Shown one piece after another: positions 10,712 through 21,989 of a stretch of 64,000 bases of DNA; the stretch's first letter is position 1; every line of letters begins with the position of its first letter. The notes under the pieces are model-generated. The model worked only from the letters and a program-made list of their open reading frames with translations. It was not told where the DNA came from and did no database searches. Position numbers and translations under genes: made by a program. The DNA comes from Taudactylus pleione. Its lineage: Eukaryota > Chordata > Amphibia > Anura > Myobatrachidae. Location of the stretch: assembly GCA_031769625.1 (NCBI GenBank), contig JAUIMM010000584.1:620001-684000 (forward strand), read 5' to 3'.

Positions 10712-12060
10712 AAGTTGAAATTCTTATTTCTTCTTCAGGGTCCATAGGTAGGGCTCCACAGTCGGACAATGGGGTGTAGGTGGGACCTTTAGGACCGGAC
10801 ACCAAAAGCAAAGCTTTTCAATCTCTGGATGGTCCAGTCCTTCCCCCTATACCCCGCCCAAAGCCTGAGGGCACTTCAGTTTCGTTGGTGTCTGGCAGGA
10901 GCTGGACCACCATTATAACGGGGCTGCATTAAGCAGCCGAAGCTTTTATTTTATGATTTTATTTATTTCTATTTTTTTACTATAACTGGCGAGCAGCACC
11001 AGACTGTCCTCCGGACGTCTGTGCTGCCGCCCATCACTTCTCCGAGGTCGCCGTGACTCCAAGCCTGTTCTAGGTACTCCTGGCGGGGCTCCGAGGGGGA
11101 CTAGCTAGCAGGCTCCTCGGAACCCAGATTGCAGCCCGGAATTCATGGGACAGGTAAGGCGGAAACCCCATTCGTGGGGACCCGCATTGTTGCGCAGTCT
11201 TGCCTCCGGTCTCAGGAGACAGACAGGAGGCGCTGAAGTGGACACTGGTGCGCCCACAATGAAGGAGGCCAGGGGACCCGGCGATTAATGTCAACAAGGG
11301 GAGAAGGAGCTCTCCCTGCAGCCCTTCCCCCAGTACAGGGCGCCATTCCACTGCAGTCTTGGTGTTCCCTGGGCTACTTTTCCCTCACCCTCCGCCCCCC
11401 CAGAGACGTGGGGCAGCCATTTTCTGCAAGCAAGTCTCTGGGAACGCTGGGTCCAGTCTCCCGGTATACCTCTCCCACGGGTCAGGTCATACAGCGCTAT
11501 ATCCTACCAGCCACTGTGGTCTGTGTAGTTGATATTAGTACCCATTGTAAACATGTAATGTTTTTCTGCGTTTGTATTTGACTTCTCCCATACTTGGACG
11601 ATCTCTTGCTGTTGGCAAGGTCCCCAGAAACTCTTCACTGCCATCTACAGGTAACCATTGCCTTTCTTCAAATGCATGGTTGGCTGATCAACTGGAAAAA
11701 AAATCTTCCCTAACACTCTCTCAATTGATGGTACATTTGGGAGCCCTTCTAGACTCTCGAGTTCAGAGAATCTTCCTAACAGCGGACAAGATTTCAGCAA
11801 TCCAGCACAGACTACGCAGAGTGTCAATTCACTATGCAATGCAGGCCTTGGGATCAATGGTGTCCACCTTCGACATCGTGAAGTTCGCCCAGTTTCACTC
11901 CAGGCCCCTACAACACCTGATCCTCTCCAGGTGGAGCGGGCTACCCCATCTGCTCAAATCTCAGACGATGAGCCTCCCCCCACCCAGAGATCCGCCTGTT
12001 CCCTAGCCTGGTGGCTACAGACTCCCGATTTTAAACAAGGGTCGTCCCTTTTGGAACAGT
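10712..12060 (+). mobile_element. Internally deleted DIRS retrotransposon copy
   Basis: The left part (10712-11573) is a DIRS terminal repeat and non-coding leader, homologous to 27095-27868 and 42190-43250. It includes CTTCTTCAGGGTCCATAGG and a CAGGTAAG site at 11151-11158. At about 11575 it jumps directly to the end of the reverse-transcriptase region, so gag, most of RT and the recombinase are missing. The copy stops near 12060 in the RNase H region. Confidence 0.8.
11576..12050 (+). pseudogene. DIRS reverse transcriptase / RNase H fragment
   Basis: An open frame encodes a YLDDLLLLARSP-type catalytic box (a variant of Y-x-D-D), then HGWLINWKKSS, LGALLDS and GSMVSTFDIV. The same blocks occur in the DIRS copies at 32.4 kb and 45.4 kb. 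It lacks an upstream RT and continues only into the start of RNase H. It is non-functional by truncation. Confidence 0.85.
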
Positions 12061-14724
12061 CATTATTTCCAGATAGCCTGTGAGAGGCTAACAAAGGGTG
12101 TGCCAGTCTCTGTAGTAAGCCTCTCGCTGTCTGGGGAACAGATCAGAGGCCTGTTGAGACACACTGATTGCTGAATGTAAGTGCTGTGCTGAAGACTTCT
12201 GTTTTGCGAAAGGAACATTCTCTACCTCAATCTTGACTGTCAAGTCTCATACAGTGATGAGGAGGCAGCCTCTGTTTCACGTATGTCAAATCATGTGGCA
12301 TGACATCACATGGTGAGGAGGAGTTGCTACGGCACTTTATACGCTTGGGAGCAGACTAAGGGCTCGGAAGACAGAGAAGTGGGCAATGAGATGTGTAGTT
12401 TGAATCGGCAGGGCCTCAGACAGATGCTGGTAGTCACCGGAAAGAAAACCTTTGCAGTCAACCAGCGGATGTTAGTGGTGTGGGCCTATTTTCATGGGGG
12501 CCTGGAACTGCAGCTTCACCTGCCCCATTGTTAATCCAGCCCTGGCTCAGACTTCTCAACATGCCCCTCATCTTCTCACCACATGCTCCTCAAGCCTATG
12601 GACTTTAAATATGCATGCCCATCAGACTTCCTCAGATGCCTGTCCGATCCACCCCACATGCCCATCATACTTTCCCTCATGCCTCTAACATTCTCCTCTC
12701 TCACTGAAATACTTTTACCTGATTGCCTCTTATTCCATTCCCGCTGTTCTCATCTACATATCTTGTTATCTTCAATGCTTATGACACCTTTTTTTTTTGC
12801 TTTGATCTCTTCCCCCTTATTATGCTTTCCATTAATTCCCACTACTCCATTAATTCTCTTTCTACTATATACTCGGCTCTTCCACACTCATTTACTGACT
12901 TTGATACAGTAAATCTCTTGATTGGGGGCTCATGACACAGAGCCCACAGAGGAAGGAGGGAGAGTACACTACACTCCTCCTACTGGTATTATGCCTTACC
13001 TTCCTTGCAATACTTCCTATCATACAATGACAAAATGTAATGGTAATTCTATAGACTGACTAATGCCTGGTACACATCTTTTAAAAACAATTTGCCAATC
13101 TGTAATTCGCTCTTGTGTTTCCTACTTTTTTGGAAATTAGCTGTTGGCAGGGACTGTCTTGTATTATGTAACATATGGTTATCACCAGAGCCATTGCTGT
13201 AATAAATGATCTGAACACACTCATTTTAATGATGTCACCGAAAATTCTTAGGAACATCGAAAGCTTTCTCTTTACAGTACAGTAGATGTTCACACTCTCT
13301 TTGTGTATATATGCATCAAAAAATGGCGAGAGCAATGCAGTGACAAGCAGCGGAAATCAGAGATTACAACGGTTTGTTAAATATTTAAAGGATGACATAA
13401 CCCCTGTAGCGAGTGCTAAAGGGATTATGTACCGTTGTTTAATGGGGCTCTCCATTTAATATTTTTTATTATAATGAAGTCACACTAAACAGAGTGATTA
13501 TGGAGCCAGTGTTTATTTAAATCATTTACTTGTTCACAGTAACCATGGAAAACCATGCCCATATTTCAAATAATATCCCCGTATGCTTTGTCCATCCAAC
13601 TAGCCCCCTGATCCTCTGTCGGGGCTTCCCCTTTCCGCAAAAGAAAGCAGGCCCTGTGTCGGGCTTCCTGATGAAGTCGTGATCTGCCAGCTGGTAACTA
13701 TCTGGTACTCTGTGAATCATTTTTCAGTGATCAGCAGTTCCTGATGTATTGGTTAGCTGTATATTGGCTCAGCCTCTACTATGGAACACTTTATGTAAGC
13801 TAAGATAGCTTATTTTCCCTTCTGGTGTGGTGTTGCTATTCACTGCAGCGGTAAATGCAGCCATATGTGCAAATTTCTCAAGACATGCCCTACCCTTCAT
13901 TTATATAACATGTAGTATAACATTTAGGAAGGTCATAAAATGTATCATAGGGAATAAAACCACAGTACTGCTGAATGTGAGAGTTTGGTTTTGCATTATT
14001 TGATTTTGTAGTCCAGGTGTTCAAGCTGAGGTTGTTCTGCTGGCTCCTAACAAGAAATCAATGTGTGAGGCACAGATGTGATTTGTGCTTTAATCAGTGT
14101 CCCAGTGCTCAGGTCACTTTGTGCTGCGGATGAGAATGGGGGAAGGATGAAGGAAGTGGTAGGCAGCTGGCTTTGGTTGACTTGGAACATCAATGCCAAA
14201 CAGCACCCCCTGATGTTATAGGGTCAGGGAACTCCAGATGTGTCTTGAAGTTTATGAGGTGAGTGGAATACAGTAGAGTCGTTTGCCTCATGTAGTGGAG
14301 TCCCGTGGGAAATGTTAGAATTATTCAATATTGAGAAATAATGGGAACCTGCTGTATGGTTTGAAATAAACTTTTTTTTTTTTCTTCTTTTTAATTCATG
14401 ATTGAAGTCCAAGTCCTTCCCTGCTGAAATCTTCAGTCAGATCTGGAATTGGAACATCTGCCTAGGCAATATTTTACAATCTGCAAACAGTCTATGACAT
14501 AATATTATAGCATTAAGTAGGGGACAGCTGGGGAGGAGTCGTCTCTGTTAACAAGATCCTACTCCATAAAAAACATACAGTATCAAACTGTAGCTATATG
14601 GTTATATGATGAGTGACTGGTTTATTATGTATTTTATACTGATTTATTTATGCTTGCTCTGCTGCATGTGTGTACTGTGGTCACTGTGCGGAAAGAGCAC
14701 AATCCAAGCAAAGTTGTATATTGT
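12061..14724. other. Intron, mostly unclassified sequence
   Basis: This holds 2.7 kb with no credible exon. 12540-12910 is pyrimidine-rich (CCTC/TTCC), giving long but low-complexity open frames. The rest looks like unique, AT-rich intron with no repeat termini that I can assign. Confidence 0.4.
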
Positions 14725-14732
14725 CACATGAG

Positions 14733-16280
14733 CAGGGCTGGCCCAAGCCTGAAATTTTTGGTAAGCAAATGTAGATTTTGGCGCCCCTTGGTGAAATAAA
14801 CCCTCATATATCAGTGCGGGGTCGCAATGATGTGATCGCGAGGTTACGCCCCCGGCCCACCCTCAAAACTGACATGCCCTCCAGCTGTGCCAGACAGTCG
14901 GCAAGCCTGGTGTAACAGAGTGCAGTAACTCATGTTGTCACCCCACATGGACTTTTTCCTGCATCAGACCATACAGAATCCTTGGTAATAATAACAATGG
15001 CCCCAAAAGGGGAAAAAAGAGACACTGCGGGGGACCCCACGTGATAAAACTCTCTCTGTCTCTCTCTGTCTTTTTTAAACACCGGCAGTTTGGTGGTGGT
15101 TTTGCTATCCACAGATTTACTAAGGGCAAAACCGTCGTCAAAACAAATTTCAGAATAGAACAGGGCTGTCCTTTAGAACGCGCCATCAAACCGCCGGAGT
15201 TTAGAACCCGATGTTTAGTACATTTTTCCCATAGCCACTGCATGAAAAAAATAAAAAGCACTAGCCTCCATGTGAATATAAAACACATAGATCTTTGCAG
15301 AAAAAAGAAAACACACATAGGCCCCCACATGAAAAATAATAATACACACACATAGGCCCCCACCAGTGAAAATGTAAGAAGTGTTATAGGGACATTGGGA
15401 CCACCCTAGGTGCTATACCCAAAGATCCATACTCAGAGAGAGGGTGACAGCACTGAGTGACAGGGAGAGGGTGACGGAGAGATGGGTGACAGCACTGGGT
15501 GACAGGGAGAAGGTTACGACAGGAAGAGGATGACAGCAGTGGGTGACAGAGAGGGTGACGATAGGAAGAGGGTGACAGCAGTGGGTGACTGAGAGATGGG
15601 TGATAGGGAGAGGGTGATAACTGGGTGACAGGGAGAGGGTGATGACAGGAAGAGGGTGACAACAGTGGGTGACAGAGAGAAGGTGACAGCCAGTGGATGA
15701 CTATTATACAGTATTTCAATTATCTTACCTGTGCCCAACTGCAGTGCAGCACGTGGATGGCAGCCTCCTTAGCAGCATCTAGATGCCCCTTCAGGTTGTT
15801 GCTAGATCCAAGCGGATCCTGACGACATCAGTTACGTGGCTCCTTGTTGGATGTAACGCCGGGGACGGTCACAAGATCGTGACATCAGATCCCCGGCGCC
15901 CGAGCACAACCATCAGAAAGGGGAGGAAGCAGGGGAACATAACGTGGAAAGGGGAGGAGCTGAAGCACACAGCCCCTCCTCCCCCTCCCGGCAGGCACGG
16001 ACTCCAGTAAGATGACTAATGTCACTCTAGTGTAAAAGAGCTGATGAGAGGGGAGGAGCACAGAGGGCAGTCCCTCCTCCCTCTCCATCCGTGCCTGTAC
16101 TGTGTGTTCATGCTGCGGCTGCAGCACTGTCGGCGGGCAGCGCAGCGGCATCCAGAATAATAAGTCATTGTGACTTATTGTAATGCCGGCTCCTGTGGGG
16201 GACAGCGGCAGGAGATGGCGCCCTTACAGCTAAGCACCGTACGCGGCTGCGTACTTGGCGTAATGGGCCGGCTGGCCCTG
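14733..16280. mobile_element. Non-autonomous hAT element with 8-bp target duplication
   Basis: The left end CAGGGCTGGCCCAAGCC and right end GGGCCGGCTGGCCCTG are inverse. CACATGAG is duplicated exactly at 14725-14732 and 16281-16288. The interior contains a minisatellite (15430-15700) and GC-rich sequence but no transposase, so it is a 1.5-kb non-autonomous hAT copy. Confidence 0.92.
15430..15700. repeat. Minisatellite 'GGGTGACAGCAGTGGGTGACAG'
   Basis: More than a dozen variants of the short unit GGGTGACAG(A/C)(A/G) are arranged in higher-order blocks of roughly 30-60 bases. The array lies inside the hAT element, so it probably expanded within it. The long open frames on the - strand here are a by-product of the repeat. 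Confidence 0.85.
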
Positions 16281-16393
16281 CACATGAGTGTACTCTGATC
16301 CCACTGTGCTTTACCTGCATATAACCCGTGATGCAATAATGCATATGTGTAATAAGAACATGATCTGTTACACTCTAATGCCCTAATTTAATG

Positions 16394-16540
16394 TTGAGTA
16401 GAGCGGTTCGGTTCTACTCTGTTCTTTTTGCCAAGTTTGGATTTATCTTATTGGTTATCCAAAACACGTGAGAGCTGGATAGCCAATTAAGATGCTGCTT
16501 TTCAGATCTGAATGTAACCGAGTAGAACCGACTTTATTTA
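16394..16540. repeat. Palindromic MITE
   Basis: The left GAGTAGAGCGGTTCGGTTCT pairs with the right AACCGAGTAGAACCGACTTT, and the centre TTGGTTATCCA..TGGATAGCCAA is also inverse. The roughly 147-base unit folds back and has no coding capacity. Confidence 0.7.
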
Positions 16541-16804
16541 GTGTATATAGAAATTACTGCTAGAGGTAACAGAATGCTATTGTCAATCCAGACAAAGTTG
16601 CTTTGCTGTGTATTTATGTAAAGTAACTATTTGCATTTAATATATTTTTTCCCCTGTTTAAAGCTGAAATCTTGTTTAATGGTAATTACCTGTATAAAAT
16701 GAAATTCATGCTATATTACATGATCACATGGCAGTTACTGTTCACTAATAGTAGCTGATGTCTGACCCTATCACAGTTGCCACATCTTTTCATGCTATCA
16801 CTGG

Positions 16805-16893
16805 ACCTTAGGGACGATCAGGATTTTCACCCATGTCGGGCAGCCGCTGTCGGGATTCCAACCGCCGGACTTGCGTAAATCATACTGATTCCA
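16805..16893. repeat. Truncated copy of the 6630-7071 MITE end
   Basis: The 80 bases GACGATCAGGATTTTCACCC... through GTAAATCATACTGATTCC match the right end of the element at 6995-7071 with few changes. The rest of the element is absent. Confidence 0.75.
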
Positions 16894-18500
16894 TTACTGG
16901 AACTTCCAGTGACACTGTGGAAGGGGCTGAACTTGAACTACAAGGACTGTAGTCTAAAGTACTAAAGGGGAACTTATATAAATAAGCACTTAGCAGGCTC
17001 TATAGGTTTTAATTTCTACTCATATACAGTTTGTGTTTGTGGACTGATGCTCTGTTAATTTTATGGCTCCCACAAAAATCTGTGATGGGATTACTAATTC
17101 GCACACAGATGTACAAATGCCGCACACCAAATTGATCAGTGTAAACTAGGTATGTCGTTTTGTCGCTCCCAGTTGTTTTATTTATGCGAATAATAAGATG
17201 TATTTTGAGCGTAAAAGACACTCAGCGCGGCCAATTCACTTTGGACCTGATGGGTCTGAAGCCACAGCGTAAGGAGACACATCTGTAGAAAACCATTAGG
17301 GAAATCCTGCATTGCACTGTGTTGGACACCTGTTGTTGTAAATTGTATAAGAGTTAATAAATTACAGCATTAATTGGGATGAGTTGAGGATAGAAAGTTA
17401 AATGTTTCCTTTATGTGACAATGCTATTTGATGCTGGCACTTGTTATTTGATGGTGATCATGCTCTGATGAATATTCAATTGTGAGTGATGTAATGCACT
17501 TACCCCTGGGCTCTAAATATTTGAGTTTGTTCCACATATGCTCATGGACACACCTTTGTTGATGTGGTAAATCTCTGAACCCTGAGGTATTGTTAATCAT
17601 CACATACAATGAGTGTTCATCCTGTTCTGCACTCACACAACCTTTGCGGCCTGTGAGTTTGGGAGTGATGCATTAGTCAGCCAGGCCAGGACTGCATTGT
17701 TTTCCATAAAAATGGACCGGCGTTTGCTAATGGATTGGAACCAGAATTAATCTATGGGAAACACATACAGGGAGGATTCTGAAGTCGTTGCTTGTGAAGG
17801 CTGTAATTTGGTTCTCTCATTATAAGTGACCAGCATTCAGAGTTGGGCTATTTTATGACATTATGATGTTACAATTGGTTCATACTTGATCTTTTTTTTG
17901 TCATAATACCACATCAATGTTTTTAAAAATATAAAATAAGCATTTGTTTTACTCATACTGTATGTAGTGATTTGTTGGCATCCTTCGAAATGTCTTTTCT
18001 CTTTCTTTTGTTGCCGTTCCTGAAGTTTATAGGAGAAGGGACAGGGGGCCATGTGCAATAAGCCTGCACGTTGTGGAAAGTGTTATTTTTCTGTGATTTA
18101 GCCACAAGGCTTAAAGCGGCATGTGATTGATGGGACATCAAGGAGTAGTAAGGAGTTTAACGATTATCGTTCAAAAAATCTTGTGTGTATGCAGCTTAAT
18201 GAATAAGAGTAGCAGCCACAATGGCATAGGCTTAGGACTTTTTTTTTTATCCTCACAGACAAGCTAAGTCTATAAATGAGCCGTATTAATCTTATTGGTG
18301 GAAATCTGAAACATACTCTATTTACCCTATTTAATATTTATTGGTGTGTCACCCCTGTAATATCCTTTGCTCATTAAACATGTTATTCAGTAATCTCCCT
18401 ATGCTAAGAAAAAGTGGAACATTTTAAATGCTAGTCAGTGTATTCTGAAAACAACTAGCTGACAAAGTCAAAAGGTTTATGGATTGAGGTGGCTATTTTC
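16894..18500. other. Intron with one decayed palindromic repeat
   Basis: Around 17040-17225 is a decayed member of the ATTAATTTGATATGC / CACACAGATGTACAAATGCCG family. The remaining sequence shows no coding segment or identifiable element. Confidence 0.45.
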
Positions 18501-18519
18501 ACATACAGAACAAAAACAC

Positions 18520-18840
18520 GTCTGTTACATGTGCGCATGTTTTGGTTTTGGATCTGGAATCATCTTCGTGTTTTGGTTTTGCAAGACCACCCTCAAGTGT
18601 TTTGGATTTGGATAAAAATTGGTCAAAAATTAATAAAAATCAATTAAAACAGCTAAAATCTGAATCTAAAACCCAAGTTCATTTTTTAAATCCGAGTTCT
18701 GAACCGGCAACAGATCCGAACTGGGACTCTGTTCAAACTGGATCACAAAATTAATCCGAACCTTGATCCAGTTCTACTCGGAATCCCTAAATTCGGGTGT
18801 GTTCAGATATCATAAATCCGGACCCGCACATCTTTAGTTA
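18520..18840. repeat. Interspersed repeat ending in 'CCGGACCCGCACATCTTTAG'
   Basis: This is rich in TTTTGGTTTTGGAT, AATCCGA and GTTCGG phrases. The same family appears in the opposite orientation at 63722-64000, beginning CTAGAGATGTGCG. The class is unknown to me. It ends about 125 bases before the exon at 18966. Confidence 0.7.
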
Positions 18841-18965
18841 CATGTACTGTAGTCTGGCCATAAACTCATAAATCTGTTCAGTTTTCTATAACTTAATTTT
18901 ACTTGTTTTGTGGGTAAGGTGAAGTGAGAGGACTGATTGTATAAGTTATGAACTCTGCTCCTCAG

Positions 18966-19173
18966 GTGGAGACTGAATGCCATGACCTGAAAGAGCTGGG
19001 AGACCAGAGGGAAGAACAGCTGAAATCTGCAAACATGAGGCTTCAGGAGAAGAGCTCCGACAGGGAGAATGAAATCAAGGACATGAAGGACACCATCTTT
19101 GAGCTGGAGGACCAGGTGGAGCAACATCGTGCTGTCAAATTACATAACAACCAACTCATCAGTGACCTGGAAA
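18966..19173 (+). CDS. specc1: SPECC1 coiled-coil exon
   Basis: The acceptor CTCCTCAG|GTGGAG and donor GAAA|GTAAGC give a 208-base exon. It starts in phase with the end of the 985-2555 exon and leaves one base for the next. It encodes a continuous helix containing [20 protein letters not shown] and [12 protein letters not shown], nearly identical to the cytospin-B coiled coil as I remember it. The upstream ATG at 18948 is intronic. A palindromic MITE begins only 46 bases after the exon end. Confidence 0.95.
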
Positions 19174-19219
19174 GTAAGCGCATGCAGTCTTGTAGAATAT
19201 GTTCTCCCACACACACTCA

Positions 19220-19808
19220 GGGCCTGATTCACAGTCGGACGCTATTTGCGCTCGCTCGTTCAGAAAAAGGGGCCGGCTATTTAAATTGAGCGCTCGTTCT
19301 TTGCAGTCTGTTGACGCCTCTATGTGTGAGCGAGCGAACAAAACATGCGGTCGCTATTTTGTAAAGACGCCCCCTGGCCGCTCGCATCCTACGTCATCTC
19401 CGCTATTTATTAGATTAATCGAGTACATCAAAAGGCGTCTGAACTGCTCGCAGTGCTTGTGGTAGGTTTTACTTCCCACAATGCGAACAGTTCAGGCTAA
19501 GAGACAACCAAGTGACATGGTCGATGACGCTGCTTTGTTAATTATGCACACCCTTAAAACGTCCGTTTTGACCGTTTGGCACGCCTGCGTTCGGATCTCC
19601 ACTCCCCGTTTTCAAGCACCTTCCCCTGTTACCACCCACAAACACCTCATCCTGTCACTCAAATTAGCAGGCACTCGCTATTTTGCGAGCGCTCGATTTC
19701 TGACCGCACTGACTGGTTGGCGCATGCGCACTACGACCCATGCGCAGATGTGTGAACATCGCTCGGAGCGAACGAGCGGCCGCTTACGAGCGGCTTTGAA
19801 TCAGGCCC
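19220..19808. mobile_element. MITE with 'GGGCCTGATTCA' inverted ends
   Basis: The left GGGCCTGATTCACAGTCGGA and right GCTTTGAATCAGGCCC ends are inverse. TCA flanks both sides (19217-19219 and 19809-19811). Subterminal GCTCGCTCG / CGAGCGAGC repeats are inverse too. A 3-bp duplication suggests a Harbinger-like origin, though TCA departs from TAA/TTA. The open frames inside are not gene-like. Confidence 0.8.
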
Positions 19809-20129
19809 TCAGTGCAAAAACCAGGGACTTGGGTTTTTTAACTTCAACTTTATAAAACGGGATACATTTGGAGGAGCGTAAAGCGGTGTCACTAAGTTAT
19901 TTACTATTAAGATACACTGGCTCCTATGTGTTTCATCTTTCCGATACCAATTAGGCCACATATGCTGAATCTAGACCTTACCTCTTTCTTACAAACCATG
20001 CATACATCTTTGACTTAAAATCTATTAGCAGGTACAATGGTGTTTACCACTATGAAAAGGTGCTGTAACCCATGGTAATGAGATGTTTGCTCATTTTATA
20101 TACTGAACTAAAAAAATTTATTTGGATAT

Positions 20130-21290
20130 GACTTATGTGGGTTGCAGCATCTGTTTGTGCCATATGCTGAGTCGGAGGTACAGATGTGTCCTCATAAACC
20201 TAACTTCAATATGCCATGCAGCTTGAGACACCTGATGCGGGTGAGCTACACCGAGTGGTATGGCATATTTTTCATGTCTTTCACTCGAAAGTGCATCTTA
20301 GGGCCATATTCAATTTGGAGCGAAAAGTCCGTTATCGGCGATAATTTATCACCGATGACGTAATTTTCGCCATTTTCATTTATCCCCATATTTAATGTCA
20401 AAGACTTTTCGCAGGTGTGAAAAGTCTTTGTCAAAAAACAGGGATAAGCTTTCACCATTGAATAGATGGCGAAAAAAAGTGCAGAATTGGTGTTTTGGGT
20501 GCAGACTTTAAAAAGTACCCTGCAGCTCTTGGAATGTCCCCTAAAAGTTTCAATAGGACACCCCAAAAAAAGGTTTTGTTTTGGGGGCCAAAAAAAAAGT
20601 TGGGGGACAACTAGCGAAATAGACTCGGGATGGGGGAGGGGTCTCCAAGTATGCGGCAGGTGTTTTCTAGAATGAATTGGTTGCGGTAGGTGGCTTTTTT
20701 AAAGAATTTTAAAACTTCACTTTAGGGACTTAAAAATATGCTTGCACCCATTTTTATGTACCCCAAATTTGATGGGACTAGTTGATTTTTCAAAAAAATT
20801 AAGCTAATTGCTATTCTTCACCACTTCTTTAAAGACGCAATAAAGCACCTGTCATGGCCGTTTAAATAAAAAAACCAAATACCTTTAGCAGGCCAATTCG
20901 GGGGTACCCAGAGTGATCCCCCATGTCAGACCATCTTTTGGGGAGTGACAGGCTAATTTCCCCAAATGTGACATGACATTTTTGCCGATTCCTAATTGAA
21001 TACGAGGGTACGCTGGCACGCGCCCGATACTTTATCCCCTAGAAAAACATTGATGATGGCGAAAAGTCCGACCTCTGACTTTTCGCCTCTAATTAAATAT
21101 GGCCCTGAGTCGCAACGTGATGCGACAAAACCGCTTCACAAGACTACACTGTTTAATTTGATATGCAACACTTATACATCTGTGTGCGACTGAGTTTGAA
21201 TCTGCACAACGGAACTTGCACACAGATATACAAGTGGCGCATATCAAATGAATCCGTGTAGTCTTGTGAAGCGGTTTTGTAGCATTGCAC
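20130..21290. repeat. 'TTTGATATGC' palindromic repeats flanking a MITE
   Basis: A decayed copy lies at 20143-20297 and a well-preserved fold-back copy at 21118-21290. The latter's arms include CGCTTCACAAGACTACAC..ATTTGATATGC and the inverse GCATATCAAAT..GTGTAGTCTTGTGAAGCG. The TATTCAATT-family MITE at 20301-21105 sits between them. Confidence 0.7.
20301..21105. mobile_element. TATTCAATT-family MITE
   Basis: The left end GGGCCATATTCAATTTGGAG and right end CTCTAATTAAATATGGCCC are inverse. Flanks are TTA (20298-20300) and TGA (21106-21108), one mismatch from a TTA duplication. The internal GCGAAAAGTCC motifs match the copies at 3226, 9025 and 40395. It is non-coding. Confidence 0.8.
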
Positions 21291-21461
21291 ATTTGAGAAA
21301 AAAAGATACATAAAAGATGCTTGGCGCAAGCCCGAGTCACACGAGACCTGGCGCACCGAGAAGGGCTGTTTAGCACGACTGCAGCAATAGTGCATGAGGA
21401 CACCTCTGTATCTGAAGATGCATCCAGCTCTGCTCCAGTATCATATGCGTACATACAACGG

Positions 21462-21982
21462 GTTGGGTATGGGAGACCAGCAGTCGGGATGCCGGCCGTC
21501 AAAATACTGACAGCGGCATCCTGATGTTGAGAATCCTGATAGGGGCTAAGCAAGTGTACTAACCCTCCCCCCCCGCACCTGAACCTCCCCTTTTAGTGCC
21601 TAAACCTCTCTCCCCAAACCCGCAACCTAACCTTAAACTCCCCCCCTCCCCCCTCCCACCATGGTGCCACACCCTAACCCTCCCCTTTTAGTGCCTAAAC
21701 CTAATCCACCCCTCTGCCGGTGATGCCTAAACCTATCCTAACCCCCCCCTGCCCGCAGACTAACCCTAGTCCCCTTGGTTCCTAAACCTAACCCATCCCT
21801 GTGGTTATAAGCTACCCTGGCCCACTATACTTACGTTCCGGATGCCGGCTGTCGGGATTCCGGCGTCGGCATCTCAGCTGATGTCGGGATACCGGGGCCC
21901 GTATTCTGGCCGCGGGTCGGGTCTCCAGCATCGAGATTTTGACTGCTGGCATTCCATGTGGCGGTACACTAATTACATCCCC
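21462..21982. mobile_element. MITE with CCTAACC / GGATGCCGGC modules
   Basis: GC-rich ends (GGGATGCCGGCCGTCAAAAT on the left, TGACTGCTGGCATTCCATGT on the right) surround a C-rich array of CCTAAACCT/CCTAACCCT units (about 21570-21800). This is the same architecture as 6630-7071 and 35226-35420, but in reverse orientation. Confidence 0.65.
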
Positions 21983-21989
21983 ATAAACT

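Noticed and set aside
12583..12912. 109-codon open frame
   Set aside because: It is a pyrimidine-rich, low-complexity translation with no splice or repeat support.
15384..15738. Open frames of about 110 and 74 codons rich in His-Pro-Leu-Ser, - strand
   Set aside because: They are produced by the GGGTGACAG minisatellite.
21570..21800. Interstitial telomere from a chromosome fusion
   Set aside because: Units are interspersed with non-telomeric bases and belong to a dispersed MITE family.
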